Assembly (NCBI GenBank): GCA_027605045.1 | Contig: JAQFWX010000002.1 | Coordinates: 1,736,001 to 1,800,000, forward strand | Direction of reading: 5' to 3' | DNA: 64,000 bases | From: Phallus indusiatus | Lineage: Eukaryota > Basidiomycota > Agaricomycetes > Phallales > Phallaceae | Shown: in pieces, positions 37,011 through 51,200 of the stretch | Layout of the letters: each line of letters opens with the position of its first letter | Numbering within the stretch: the stretch's first letter is position 1 | Notes under the pieces: model-generated | Told to the model about the DNA's origin: nothing | The model's input: the letters and a program-made list of their open reading frames with translations, nothing else | The model's database searches: none | Position numbers and translations under genes: made by a program

Positions 37011-37888
37011 TGTAACGATCCGATGAATATAGCTTTGTGTATGCCGGCTATAAGTGATCGGAATAACTACGAAGATATTTATTAATTGAGGTCGTTTAGT
37101 CTACCGCGGAGCGTGTCCTGGTGCTGATTTCGGGAATGAAAGGGTGTGGATAAGAGATGAGGAGGGAGGTGTATGCGCTGATATCGAACCAACACAAACA
37201 AGACACCAACAACAACTGCAACGACAAAGAGAGATCGTATGCAAGAGTGCGAGTGAGATAGTGAACTGATTAGTCGACAATGAACTTGAAATGCGACTGA
37301 GGAACAGAGGACCTGCAATCAATGATGACTGTAATTCCTGTGCGAGTTAGTGAAGCGACAATAAACTGGAATGAAAATCGCTAGTTTATACTCCGAGACC
37401 TCACTCAGAGTTAATTCAAAGATATAGATATGAGCGTAGAAATAGACTAGAGGCGAAACTTGACTTGAGCTGAACTTGACTTAGACTTGACTTAAACTGA
37501 ACTTGTGAGACAACCCGTCCGGTAGAATTGCTGCTGTTACAAGTATTTACATGCAGTATATATACCTTTCAGAGTACATAGCATTAGTGAGACGATCACT
37601 CATCATTCACCGGGATAGCAAACAAAAAGAAACAAAAGAACAAAAGAAATATGGCAGATAGGGGGAATCGCGAGAGAAAGATGGGAGATACAATTACAAC
37701 AAAAAAAAGAACAACATACATTGATAGGAGAAAATGATGAAAACTGAAACAAAGAACAAAAGAAAACAAGGAAGAGATCAAAATAGGAAAAACAAAACCG
37801 GCTGGAGACACAGCCCTGGCCTGACTCAACACCTGGCACTTCCCGCGCTGCCTCTATCCTGTACCATACCTATACCATCTCATTCTTC
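37011..37888 (-). repeat. Repeat block E2 (LTR-like), 3' flank of P1b
   Basis: Direct repeat of E1: same TGTAACGATCC start and CTGCTGTTACA at 37541, followed by the same ~340 bp with a TATA-like GGTATATATA on the minus strand. The P1b stop codon lies at its upper edge, so block, P1 and P2 were duplicated together. Confidence 0.55.
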
Positions 37889-38872
37889 TTACTGATCTGG
37901 CTCTGGCTGCTGAGATCGGCTTCTTCGTGGCAGTGGAAGAATGATGTGAGGGGTAGGTAGATATGGTCGCCTCAGATCTTCGAATAGATCGCTTTCCACT
38001 TCTTGATATGAGGGAGGAGGGCGAGTAAGATCGTCTGAAAAGTCTGGGGGAGGTGGCATGACGGATAGGGGGGCATCGACAAATAGAAACTGTACGTATC
38101 CATAAAACCAATTGCGAAAAACTAATCTCCATATAAGTACTCCATCCCTTTGAGCTCTCAGGAACCCGACAAACTCATACGATTCGTGCATGACATTGAT
38201 GTCCGTTCGTTCGTATAGAGTTAGTGCTCGCGGGTATTCTAGTTCTAAATCATCGTAAGGAAGGGTTATTTCCAAAGATGGGGGAGGTGTAGCGGGGAGT
38301 ACTGTATTAGCGTCGATATTGATTTCGGAGGTGAAGGTGTTGTAGACACGGATTATGGTAAGTGTCAGGGTACGCTACCACCGTCTCTCATTTTTCTATT
38401 TATTATCATCGGCATCACTTCATTTCCATTCCATTTACTATTTCCGTATTTTACTTTTATCTTCCGTTCCCTTGTTCAGTCTCTATTTCGCATTCTCTAC
38501 TCGCGCGCGTCGCGCGCTCGTACCCGGCGTGATGCCCGTGACATCATGTCGCTTAGGCTCGGTTCGGGCGCCTAGCACTTAGCTGTGTCAGGGCCGCACG
38601 CCGCGTTATCGTTTTTCATGTATATAGTCGCTGTCCCTAGAGTGAGGGTCCCTAAGCTTGTTCTCTTAGGATCCCCTCCCTCTAGGTGAGTAGCATAGTT
38701 CTCTCAATATATTTTGCTTAGGATCCCCTCCCTCTAGTGTGAGCTGAGTAGCCCTAACAGTAAGGAAGTCAGGATTAGGGCCGGTTCTGAGAGAAGAACG
38801 GAACGTAAAGGGGAAAAATGGGAGTTGTAAATGGGGAACAGAATTTTGGGAGTTTTCGTTGTTGTACGACAT
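37889..38872 (-). pseudogene. P1b: paralogue of P1a, split by a solo LTR
   Basis: The N-terminal part (38872 down to 38765) starts MSYNNENSQNSVPHLQLPFF; the C-terminal part (38357 down to 37889) includes ITLPYDDLELEY, GVLIWRLVF and SYQEVESDLFEDL. The solo LTR-A at 38363-38759 with its GTAAG duplication lies between them. The two parts are in the same register if the LTR and one duplication copy are ignored, so the gene was open when the LTR arrived. Confidence 0.6.
38363..38759 (+). repeat. Solo LTR-A inside P1b
   Basis: TGTCAGGG...CCCTAACA, flanked by GTAAG (38358-38362 and 38760-38764). Confidence 0.93.
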
Positions 38873-38979
38873 AGTGAGATAACAAGACGAAAGAAGCGCT
38901 AAGGGAACTGTTCAAGAAAGAAGAAGAAAAAAAATAAGTGGATCTGATTGTTTCTGCCTCGTACGCTATCTTTATTGTT

Positions 38980-39652
38980 CTAGGTTCGTCCAAAAATGTT
39001 AGAACAAACTCGTCGGATCTTTCGGAAGGATCGCTTGGTAGGGGAAGAGGAGCTGGGAGGGGAAGGGGAGCTGGGAGGGGAAGGGGATGATTGTATCGGA
39101 GAAATTTGAGGTGAAAGTGGAGAGAATCGTGATGGTGGGGTATCTTCTGGGATTAAATTCGCAGGTCTGTAAGGGCTGAGTTTTTGAGTATTCATGCCCT
39201 TCATGATTACCCATCGACTTGGCACATCCAGTACTAAAAACGTGAATTCAAATCCATCTTGAGTTGCTAACCATATTCGATACGAGTCTCGTATAGCTGA
39301 TTCTGGTGTCGAATACACATTAACAACTGTAAACCAGTCTAGTTTCTCCTCGATATAGACTTTCTCTCCGAACATGATCCCGGGTGAACCAGATCTGAGC
39401 TTCTACACTGACGAATAATAAGAGGTGAAGGCTTCTTCGGCAAGTACGTTTCGAGTCGATGTCGAGACTTGCATACTGGGAACTATAAGTATACAAAGTC
39501 GTATTGAGATCCAGATCGTATGTTCTGGGACTAGAAGGTGAAAAGCGAAATGGAGGTATAGAATCATTATCAGATGGGACTGGTGATCCAGTGGGGGAAT
39601 TTGGGATTGGTAAAGATATTGATGAAGAGTAATGGAATGTGAACGTAGTCAT
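38980..39652 (-). pseudogene. P2b: paralogue of P2a with two frameshifts
   Basis: Starts MTTFTFHYSSSISLPIPNSP and follows P2a through SPRTYDLDLNTTLYTY to LDIDSKR. It then loses frame; the P2a-like CRSSDLVHPG is found in another register, and a third register resumes at MFGEKVYIEEKLDWFTVVNV and continues to VLDVPSRWV and a Ser/Pro-rich repeat (SPPSSPSPPSS). So it carries two small indels in the middle third. Confidence 0.6.
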
Positions 39653-40145
39653 TTTATGTTTTGAATTTTTGAGGCGGTGATGTTGTCAATATGAGATTTC
39701 TGGATGATTAGAACTCCGCCTTGAACAAAAAAAGGGGACCTTCCCAATTAGGAAGATTTTGGTGCGCGACAGCGCCCGCTCCGGAAGGTCTGAGTTGTTC
39801 CTCGATTTGATTCGGTAACGACAAGTACTCACGACAATGATGTCCGACCACGATGACAATAACTTCGTCGGCGCAGACGACGAAGTTCGAGATCAAAGAA
39901 GAAGTTCGAGACGACTTCGAAGAAGTCGTCGAGCAAGAATCAGATAAAGAGAATGTATTGAATCGAACCAAAGTTCGATTTCAAGACGACTCTAACTATG
40001 TATTTTACATGGGTTTATATACATATTCTAGAGTCAGGGTCGAAGACAAAGAAATACAAGTTAGGAAGGTATTTCTTGCTTACATAATCGAACTCATGGA
40101 AAACATGAGTTTTCGCTAACTAAAGATTAAACAAAGGGAAATAAT
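39653..40145. other. Upstream of P2b; unassigned
   Basis: Contains the second VAHQNLP-encoding string and a plus-strand open frame at 39853-40119 (acidic, starting MTITSSAQTTKFEIKEEVRD) of unknown meaning. The region continues at 40981 after a CACTA-like insertion, including TCTTATATAAG, and may be decayed LTR sequence. Confidence 0.3.
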
Positions 40146-40980
40146 CACTGGAGACATTGTAGGGTTTAGTCAAAAAAAGGATCTTAAGAAAATTATAGTT
40201 CAAGGTATAGACTATTGATGATTTACCAAATTGCACAATTATATTATAATTAATACTCGGATTAAGGGATTCTGGTTTGGAAAATTGTCAGTATACTGCT
40301 ATAATATCTTGGTTGAATTATGTAATAATTCTTTATCATATAAGCCCATGATCAATGTTATCCATTCAGTAAAATAATAAACAGAATGAAACTTATATTA
40401 TCATCATCCATATTGAAGAATGTTCTGAAAATGTTGTTTATATTTATTATGAGAATATATTTCTATTATAATTTAGATGCATGGGAAAAGCTTAATTTTA
40501 AGCATGAGAATACTCTTTGTAATATTAGAGTTTTCCTAGGAAAACCTTAATAATACATGGATTCCTGGAAAATCTTGAGAAAACTCTAATGTCACAAATT
40601 GTGACCTTAAGTTTTAATTACATAGAAACTCAATATTTATCACACCCTCAAAATTATGATAAAATACTTTATTGACAAGTAATTATATCAACTTGAATAT
40701 ATAATTTTCCACTATGGTTAATAATAATATATGTTTTAGTTTGTATACTGTTTGACTGAATAGAGAAAGTTATTCATAGTGTTATATAAGTAAAAATTAT
40801 TACAGAATTTAACTAAGATAATAATAGCAGCATACTGACAATTTTGCAAGCCAGAATCCCTTAATCTGAGTATTAGTTATTATATGATTGCACAATTTGG
40901 TAAATCATCAATAGTCTATACCTCGAACTATAATTTTCTTAAGATCCTTTTTTTGGTTAAACCCTACAATGTCTCCAGTG
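40146..40980. mobile_element. Non-autonomous CACTA-like element, long class, second copy
   Basis: 835 bp, same ends as 22484-23319 but in the opposite orientation, with the 3-bp duplication AAT on both sides. Confidence 0.88.
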
Positions 40981-41156
40981 AATACGACGTCATAAGAACC
41001 TCTTATATAAGTCGTTCTAGAATAGATCGTTAGTCTAGACGCTAGTCTAGACTCGATCAGTTCGAGTGTAGTTCGGGTTCGGTTCGTCGAAGAGGTTTGG
41101 TCATAAATAGTTCGTCGGAAACGTATCGGAATTGAAGTCATGATTTCGGATCATGA

Positions 41157-42176
41157 CACCTCTAGGAAAAACGCATATAAGTACAAACTAAGGCTGTTCA
41201 AGGGTGGCACCCTAGGGTGCCTCGCGAGGTCTTTAGCCAATCAGAGGCCAAGGATTTTAAGGTTTATGGCTTCTGATTGGCTAATGACCTGTCATGTATC
41301 TAGGGCACTTTTACCCAGCTCAGCAAAAACAAGTCAAAAGGCACAGCCACTAAATCCAAAAAACAGCATATAAACAACAAAAGCCCACATTATGTCAGTT
41401 TTTTTTACTATTCTTTTTTGAGCTCTTGCTTGTATTTGTGTATCTCTATTTGTTTATTTTCTAGGAACAGTCATATGACTCAGTTCCAGGTACTTTTATT
41501 TTTCTGTCTCACTAATAATGTTTCACTATAATTTTTACTACTCCACCTTTACTAATTAATTTCCTTTCTAAGTAATTCCTTATCTTTTAATTACTAATAT
41601 TTTGCTTTATTTGTAGCAGCCCCAAAGTGTATAAATAGGGGCTGATTTCTCTTGTAAATATCAATCTGCCTTATCATCTATACTAGTGCACCATAGTGCT
41701 TACCAATTAAATTGGTCTTTCTCTTTTCTATTTCTTTCTCTTTTCTATCTCTACCTCAAGACTATCAGTAGCAGCCAGCTCAAGTCTTACAACAGCAGCA
41801 GCAAGCTCTGTCTCACCCTCAATAACAAGACCTTTGTTGCCAGACTAGGTTCCCTCTAAACAGCTCTTTTATTTGCAACAGTACAAGGTGCCTATACCTT
41901 GAACCAGAGCAAATACATTACATGACCTCACAAGGCACCCTAGGGTGCCACCCTTGAACAGCCTTAGTACAAACACGAAGCACCCGACTGATCTCCATGG
42001 GATCCGAGGAGACAAAAACAGAAATCAAAGAAATCGGAAAAATGGGAAACGGGAGAGAACTACAAGAAATGATGGAAAATGGCAAAGTGCGGAAATCGAA
42101 GGAAATCGAAGTACGAAATGAAATCAAGAGAAATCAAATAAAATGAAAAACTGGGTGAAGCTAGTGTATCGTAACA
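41157..42176 (-). repeat. Truncated LTR-B relic interrupted by a hAT-like element
   Basis: Shares CCTCTAGG.AAAACGCATATAAGTAC, CCCGACTGATC.CCATGGGATCCGAGGAG and the AAATCGA-rich tail with LTR-B, and ends at GTAACA (42176). One end is missing. Confidence 0.7.
41189..41966. mobile_element. Non-autonomous hAT-like element
   Basis: 778 bp with terminal inverted repeats TAAGGCTGTTCAAGGGTGGC / GCCACCCTTGAACAGCCTTA and the 8-bp duplication GTACAAAC on both sides, as expected for hAT. Just inside each end is the palindrome GGCACCCTAGGGTGCC. The interior is pyrimidine-rich with a TATAAATAGG box near 41630 but has no transposase. Confidence 0.88.
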
Positions 42177-42202
42177 ACCCTTCGCACACTTCGACGTGTT
42201 TG

Positions 42203-42598
42203 TGTCAGGGTACGCTATCGCCGTCTCTCATTTTTCTCTATTTATTATCATCGGTATCACTCTATCTCCATTATATTTATCATTCCTGTACTTCGTCTTT
42301 ATCTTCCATTTATTATTTCTGTCTCTATTCCCATTTCTCTACTTGCACGCGTTGTGTGCTCGTACCCAGTGTGATGCCCGTGACATCATGTCACTTAAGT
42401 TCGGCTTGGGTGCCTGGCACTTAGCTATGTCAGGGCCGCATGCCGCATCATCGTTTTATGTATATAGTAGCTGTACCTAGAGTGAGGGTCCCTAAGCTTG
42501 TTCTCTTAGGATCCCCTCCCTCTAGGTGAGTAGTATAGTTCCCTCAATATATTTACTTAGGATCCCCTCCCTCTAGTGTGAGCTGAGTAGCCCTAACA
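42203..42598 (+). repeat. Solo LTR-A, diverged
   Basis: TGTCAGGGTACGCTATCGC...CCCTAACA, with more CpG-to-TpG-type changes than other copies. No matching 5-bp flanks. Confidence 0.88.
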
Positions 42599-42718
42599 TA
42601 CAGCATGATAAAATCTGTGTACCGCACACAGTACACTATACAAAGTAATGAAACGTTACAGTCTTATCGTGAGTGACATAAGCATGATAAGATAATGGAG
42701 ATGAATGGTAAATGATCG

Positions 42719-43115
42719 TGTCAGGGTACGCTACCGCGTCCCCTCATTTTTCCTTATTTATTATCATCGGTATATATCTATTTCTATCTTATTTATATTT
42801 CCCGTGCATTACCTCTACCATCCGTTTATTCTCTCCGTCCATATTTCACCTTCTCTACTCGCGCGCGTTGCGCGCTCGTACACGGCGTGATGCCCGTGAC
42901 ATCACGTCGCTTAGGCTCGGCTTGGGCGCCTGGCACTTAGCTGTGTCAGGGCCACATGCCGCATCGTCGTTTTATGTATATAGTAGCTGTACCTAGAGTG
43001 AGGGTCCCTAAGCTTGTTCTCTTAGGATCCCCTCCCTCTAGGTGAGTAGTATAGTTATCTTCCAATATATTACTTAGGATCCCCTCCCTCTAGTCTGAGC
43101 TGAGTAGCCCTAACA
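42719..43115 (+). repeat. Solo LTR-A inside an older LTR relic
   Basis: Complete LTR flanked by GATCG (42714-42718 and 43116-43120). The interrupted host sequence matches the reverse complement of about 17755-17870. Confidence 0.92.
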
Positions 43116-43640
43116 GATCGGATATGGATTATGTAACGTTACCGGAAGTGATGTCAGGAATTGGATCATAACACGGATCGAACTGATGTGACCCATTCAA
43201 GGATCTGGAATTGTGTGCATCCTTACACGTCACATGTCCAAAGTTCGCATTTTTGATCCTGGCACTCCATGGCCACTGTATCCCATGTTCAAGGACACAG
43301 ATGGGCTGAGATTTCGAATGCTTTACGGGTGGGGAAGGGGGGGGGAAGGGGAGCATGTTAGGGTGTGACATAACCTATGTCACATGTCACATAGTCGTAC
43401 ACAAGGCTTGGAGCCGGTTTGAGCCGGCTCAGCAACAGCTATTGAACCGAGTCAGCTCTTTCCCAGCGGCTTTCGAAAATCGGTTCGTCTCGGCTTAGAT
43501 TTGGCTCGGCTACCGGCTTAGCCGCTGCTGAGCTAAGCCATGGGCAACACTAAGGTATACCTGTGTACCCGAAAGAAGATATGGATTCTCTCCGTGTTGC
43601 CATATTTGGATAGTATTTGGAACTCCGACATAGACATAAA
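43116..43640. other. Old LTR relic and unassigned sequence
   Basis: The first ~60 bp are the second half of the LTR relic. Beyond about 43390, GC-rich words with repeated GAGCCGG/GGCTC are seen but no gene. Confidence 0.35.
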
Positions 43641-43689
43641 TACCATAGTCTCTTTTGCCTCCTACTTGTCACTGGCCTTAGCATCTCAT

Positions 43690-46892
<3,203 letters not shown>

Positions 46893-46920
46893 TGTTGTAT
46901 AATTTGGGATGTATATCACT

Positions 46921-47023
46921 GGAAAAATTACCATTGAACGCCACTGATACTCATGGTGATCCAGTGGATCTACCCACTGAATATCAGTGGTTAGTCAGTG
47001 GTGTTCAGTGGTATTTTTCAACT
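46921..47023. repeat. Short inverted-repeat element 3' of PRP43 copy B
   Basis: Near-identical to 14101-14206. Part of the segmental duplication, which ends shortly after, near 47080. Confidence 0.6.
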
Positions 47024-47079
47024 GACGGTTAAGTAAATGGTCAGTCCGGCGGTTTCTTGGCTAGTGCACTTATCTGTTG

Positions 47080-48256
47080 TACGTTCACCTTCTTCGTTAC
47101 TGTGTTATTAGAATTATATAATTGTGTTTTATATGTAATTACATATATACAAAAAAAATGCTGATAATGACTATACCTACGTACAGATTACAATTGCCTC
47201 TGAACCGCACGCCCCGAACACCACCACGTCTTTGATACTAGCATTTCCTTCGTTCGCCTAGTGCTGCATCGACCAGTCGGATTGGTTTAGGACAATGCGA
47301 TATACTATAGTGTGTCTGGAATAGCACTAATCATTAATGTGAAAGCAATCCTATCAGCGCTCCAAATCGCTTTTTATCATTCTGCCCTAACGGAGATTGT
47401 ACTCGAAAATTTCGAGACTGGGCCCCCTGCTCCTACTAAGAGGAAAGCTCTGATCATGACAGGACTATGTTGAAAAAGAAGGGCCGGTCACCAAAAGAGC
47501 TGAGTGAGGCATCCGAGGTATATATCATTTTAGAGATGTATATGGTGAAAGAACCGTACATCCATTGTAAATACTAAGTCGTCGCTGGCTAATGCGCCGA
47601 CCTAATACTATGTGATCTATCTCAAGAGGGAAAAAGACAATTTAATTCGAATAGAAATATGAGGATTAAATACAACACGAAGCTAAAGTAACAAAAGAAG
47701 AGATAAAAGAAACGTGATGAAAGAAATATGAAAGAAACGGAAGTGTCCGTAAGGACAAACGAATGTTGAAACAAACGAACGTCGTGGACAAAGGAGTCTA
47801 AAAGACTCCGCGACGCGCGCTAAAGACCTCGTGTAGGGAGCTACGCTTCCTTACACCATTGTATATGATTCTCTTGTATATAATAGGCATCTCAGCTACA
47901 AGAAACTGTGAACGCTGCACCCTACATGCAAGGGAGCTGGCGACCTCGGGCGCCTCTAGTTTAGCACTCCTTCAACACGTATATTCAATTCATGATCTCG
48001 CAGGTCTACTTCCCACAAACTTGAATTCATTGCAGTACAAAAAATTAATTAGTAAACTATTATTGAAACAGACATATTCATTTTCCAAAAATACAACCGA
48101 ACGTTAGGATAATAAATTTCATAATACACTTAAGTATCTAATCTATAAGACACAAGTTCATGCTCCAACAAACGAGAGATCATTTATCGAAGAACGACAA
48201 TCTCCAGATTCCCGGATCTATTTTTTTTTCATGTGCAATTTACACGTTTCGGGCTT
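47080..48256. other. Intergenic; nothing recognised
   Basis: About 1.2 kb, AT-rich, with no conserved coding frame. TTGTATATAATAGG near 47871 is TATA-like, but no gene follows convincingly. Confidence 0.5.
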
Positions 48257-51200
48257 TTATGACGGTGGGGCTGGTGAGGGAGTAATATTAGAATGAGGTT
48301 GTACGGATGGGGGACGTGGCGACGAGATTTGTTGCTGCGGTGTCTGTGGTTGTTGTTGTGACGGCGATTGAGCATAAGCCATCTGAGCATTTGCAGCAGC
48401 GGCGGCGGCATGCATCTGTGGATTACTCTATATAATACAACCCCCGAAAAGAAAACATCTCAGCATCCACGGTAATGAATAAAAAAGAAAAGAAAAGTGC
48501 GTACCCAGTAAAGCTGAGACTGATACAGCCGTTTAATCTGTTCCTGTGTCAAACCACTATTATGCATATTCTGCATGGACGCATGATGCAGAGCCTGTTG
48601 TTGCTGTTGATGATGCTGGTGTTGCTGCTGAAGCGCCGTCTGTCTCATCATCTGCCCTACCATCTGTCCCGCCTGTAAAGGCAGCTGCGTAGACGTAGGT
48701 CTCGGAGGCTGGGATGGAACAGACGGCATCTGAGGTGTCGACCCCGGTCGCTGCTGATGTGCAATTTGCGGCATAGGCGGTCTTACCACCGGGACTGGGA
48801 TTGGAGGAGTCCCACTACCGCCACCACCACCAGTATTCATCCCCATTAGATTAACGTTCACATTGCCTGGCGTACCGAGACGAGGTGGTGTGATTTGTGC
48901 AATTCCGGAATGGTGAATTGTAGCTTGTGTAGGGATAGGCGATGAATGCGGATGCATAGCAGCATGGGCTGCGGTCGTTCCGGGCAGTACGTGCTGAGCG
49001 GCATTGGGAACACCGTTCGCTAGCGCAGCCATATTAGGCTGATGCTGTTGGTGCTGCTGCTGCTGTTGTGGTTGCATTTGCGCTTGTTGTTGCGGATGTA
49101 ACTGCTGAGGTTGTTGTGGCTGCTGCTGCTGAGACTGGGGATGTGGTTGGGGCTGAGGCTGCGGTTGTTGCTGGGATGATTGTCCTAATTGCTGGACCTG
49201 TTGTTGGACAGGAGAACGTTGTGCTTGGGCCTGAGCCTGAGCTTGAGCTTGTTGCAGGTGCGCCTGGGCTTGAGCTTGAGCTTGTGCCAGTCGTGCTTGC
49301 TGCATTTGCATTTGGAATGCACGCTGCTGCTCGGGCGTAAACCGTGGTAAACTAGGAGTATTCAAATTCACTCCAGCAGGCATTTGAGGATTTGGCGGAA
49401 CATTTGGAACAGGTAGATTACCAGCAACGGCATTAGGGAGGCGGGCGGCCTGTTGAGATATATTGACCTGAGGGTGATTAGGTCCGCGAACGTGAGGAAC
49501 AGAGACAGGCTGAGCGGACTGCATCTTATTGGAACAAATCAATATCACGAGCCTGATATCATATAAATTAGGTCAAATATACCTGCTGCTGTTGTTGTTG
49601 TCGCAACTCCATCTGCCGTTTCCTCATGATATCTTCTTCCTGCTGCTTCCTACGTAATTGCTGCTCCTCAAACTCCCTCCGATCTTTTTCAGCTTTTAGT
49701 CGGCTCAATTCAGCAGGCGTCTTATGCGTCGGTTGCTTAAACGCATTGTGAGTCTCATGTATTTGCGGTTGCCTCCTATTCGGTACTAGTATGAGGTGTA
49801 AAAACCAAATCATTTCAAAAACAGTAGACAAACTAAAAGACATACTGATCTGTTTCATTGCCGTTTCTCGCTTCTTGGCACTCTTTTTCATCGCTTCATG
49901 CATATGATTATGACGACGCCGCTTCCGAGACTCTGCTGGTTGACTAGGCAAAGTCAAGGACAACTGACCCACTGAGCGTTTGCGCGTCATTAACGCATTC
50001 AACACGGCTTGTCCATGAAGAGGAGTTTGCGTCGGGTTAGGAACATTAGGAATATCAGATACCGAAACTTCCGGAGTCGTAGGCACAGCGGGTGGTGTCA
50101 ATAGTTTTCCTTCGTTCCACCGCAGATCCCACCGTACCATACAGTCCCAAGCGGTCCGCTGATCATTACTTATCGTAACTCGTGATGAGTTAAACATATC
50201 CGCAATCAAACCCCAGTTGTTTGGATAACGTTCTGCAATGTCTTTCAAGAGTGAATCTTCCGAGTTACTCCAAGGCGTCTCGTTAACCCGCTTCTGGCCA
50301 TCTTTAGGCATACGTGTACCCAAACTATACAGAGAAACTCCCGGAGGACGAGTTCTCTGGGGTCCGAAGAGATCTACACGGAAAGTGATGAGCGTTCAGT
50401 TGACCGATCATTACACAGGACACTTACGATCAGGGGGCGGTTCTGCAGCTGCAGCTGCAGCAGTATCATCACTGGACACGACAATGTCTTCCAAATTAAT
50501 CCACTTCCCATCGCGGTACCTCTTGGCGGGCTGCAATGCGCTAACCAAAAGCGGTCGATACTGCATAAAAGTAGACACGTTGACAACCTTTGACAATGTC
50601 GTCTCGTCCACTCGAGTTAACTCCTCGATAACCTTTCTCTCTTTCTTTTCCGCTTTCTTGTCCGTCCGTGGTAGAACCGCCGTTTCGGCAAGCTCAGGAG
50701 ATGGGAAAAGCGGTTGGTAAACCTGATAGTCGGAGAACAACTCGGGCAGATCCAAAGAAGTATGATCCTCAAGAGTCGACAGAGATAAACCGGAACAGAG
50801 TTTTTCGATATCCAAGAATAATTCGTCGTCCGCGATGTTATGTAAAGACGTTCGCACATGGGTTTTCGCAGCATCCGTTACCGTCGTCCCTGGCAGTTTC
50901 TCAGGCGCAGAGGAAAGAGTAGGACCAGCAGATAAATCAGAAGAAAGATTTTTAAGACCAATCTCCGTAGACGGTGGAGTTTCCACAGGGTTTTCCTGAG
51001 AAGATTCAGGAACTTGAATTGGTTGACTTTCTTCAGCGTCCACTGGAGGTGGTGGGGGTAAATCAAACACGGGCTCCACCTCTTCTTCTTCAACATCGAC
51101 ATCCATCTCTCCATCAGCATCATCCTCGCCATCAGCGTCCAAACTGTCTTGTTCAGCCTGATTTTTAGCTTCATCTATGTTCCTTTGCTCGCGTTGCCGC

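Noticed and set aside
34002..37888. Blocks E1 and E2 as the two LTRs of one complete retrotransposon
   Set aside because: No matching target duplication, no recognised gag or pol between them, and E2 is also the 3' flank of the second cassette, so a simple element model fails; kept only as LTR-like repeats.
42143..42996. Several 60-95-codon frames in the LTR-A copies
   Set aside because: The same frames recur in every LTR-A copy and start in LTR sequence; they are repeat-derived, not genes.
47920..47970. Possible tRNA-like GC-rich stretch
   Set aside because: No A and B box pair and no cloverleaf could be formed.
47859..48107. Plus-strand 82-codon frame after PRP43 copy B
   Set aside because: No homology features, no splice support, AT-rich and near the chance length.
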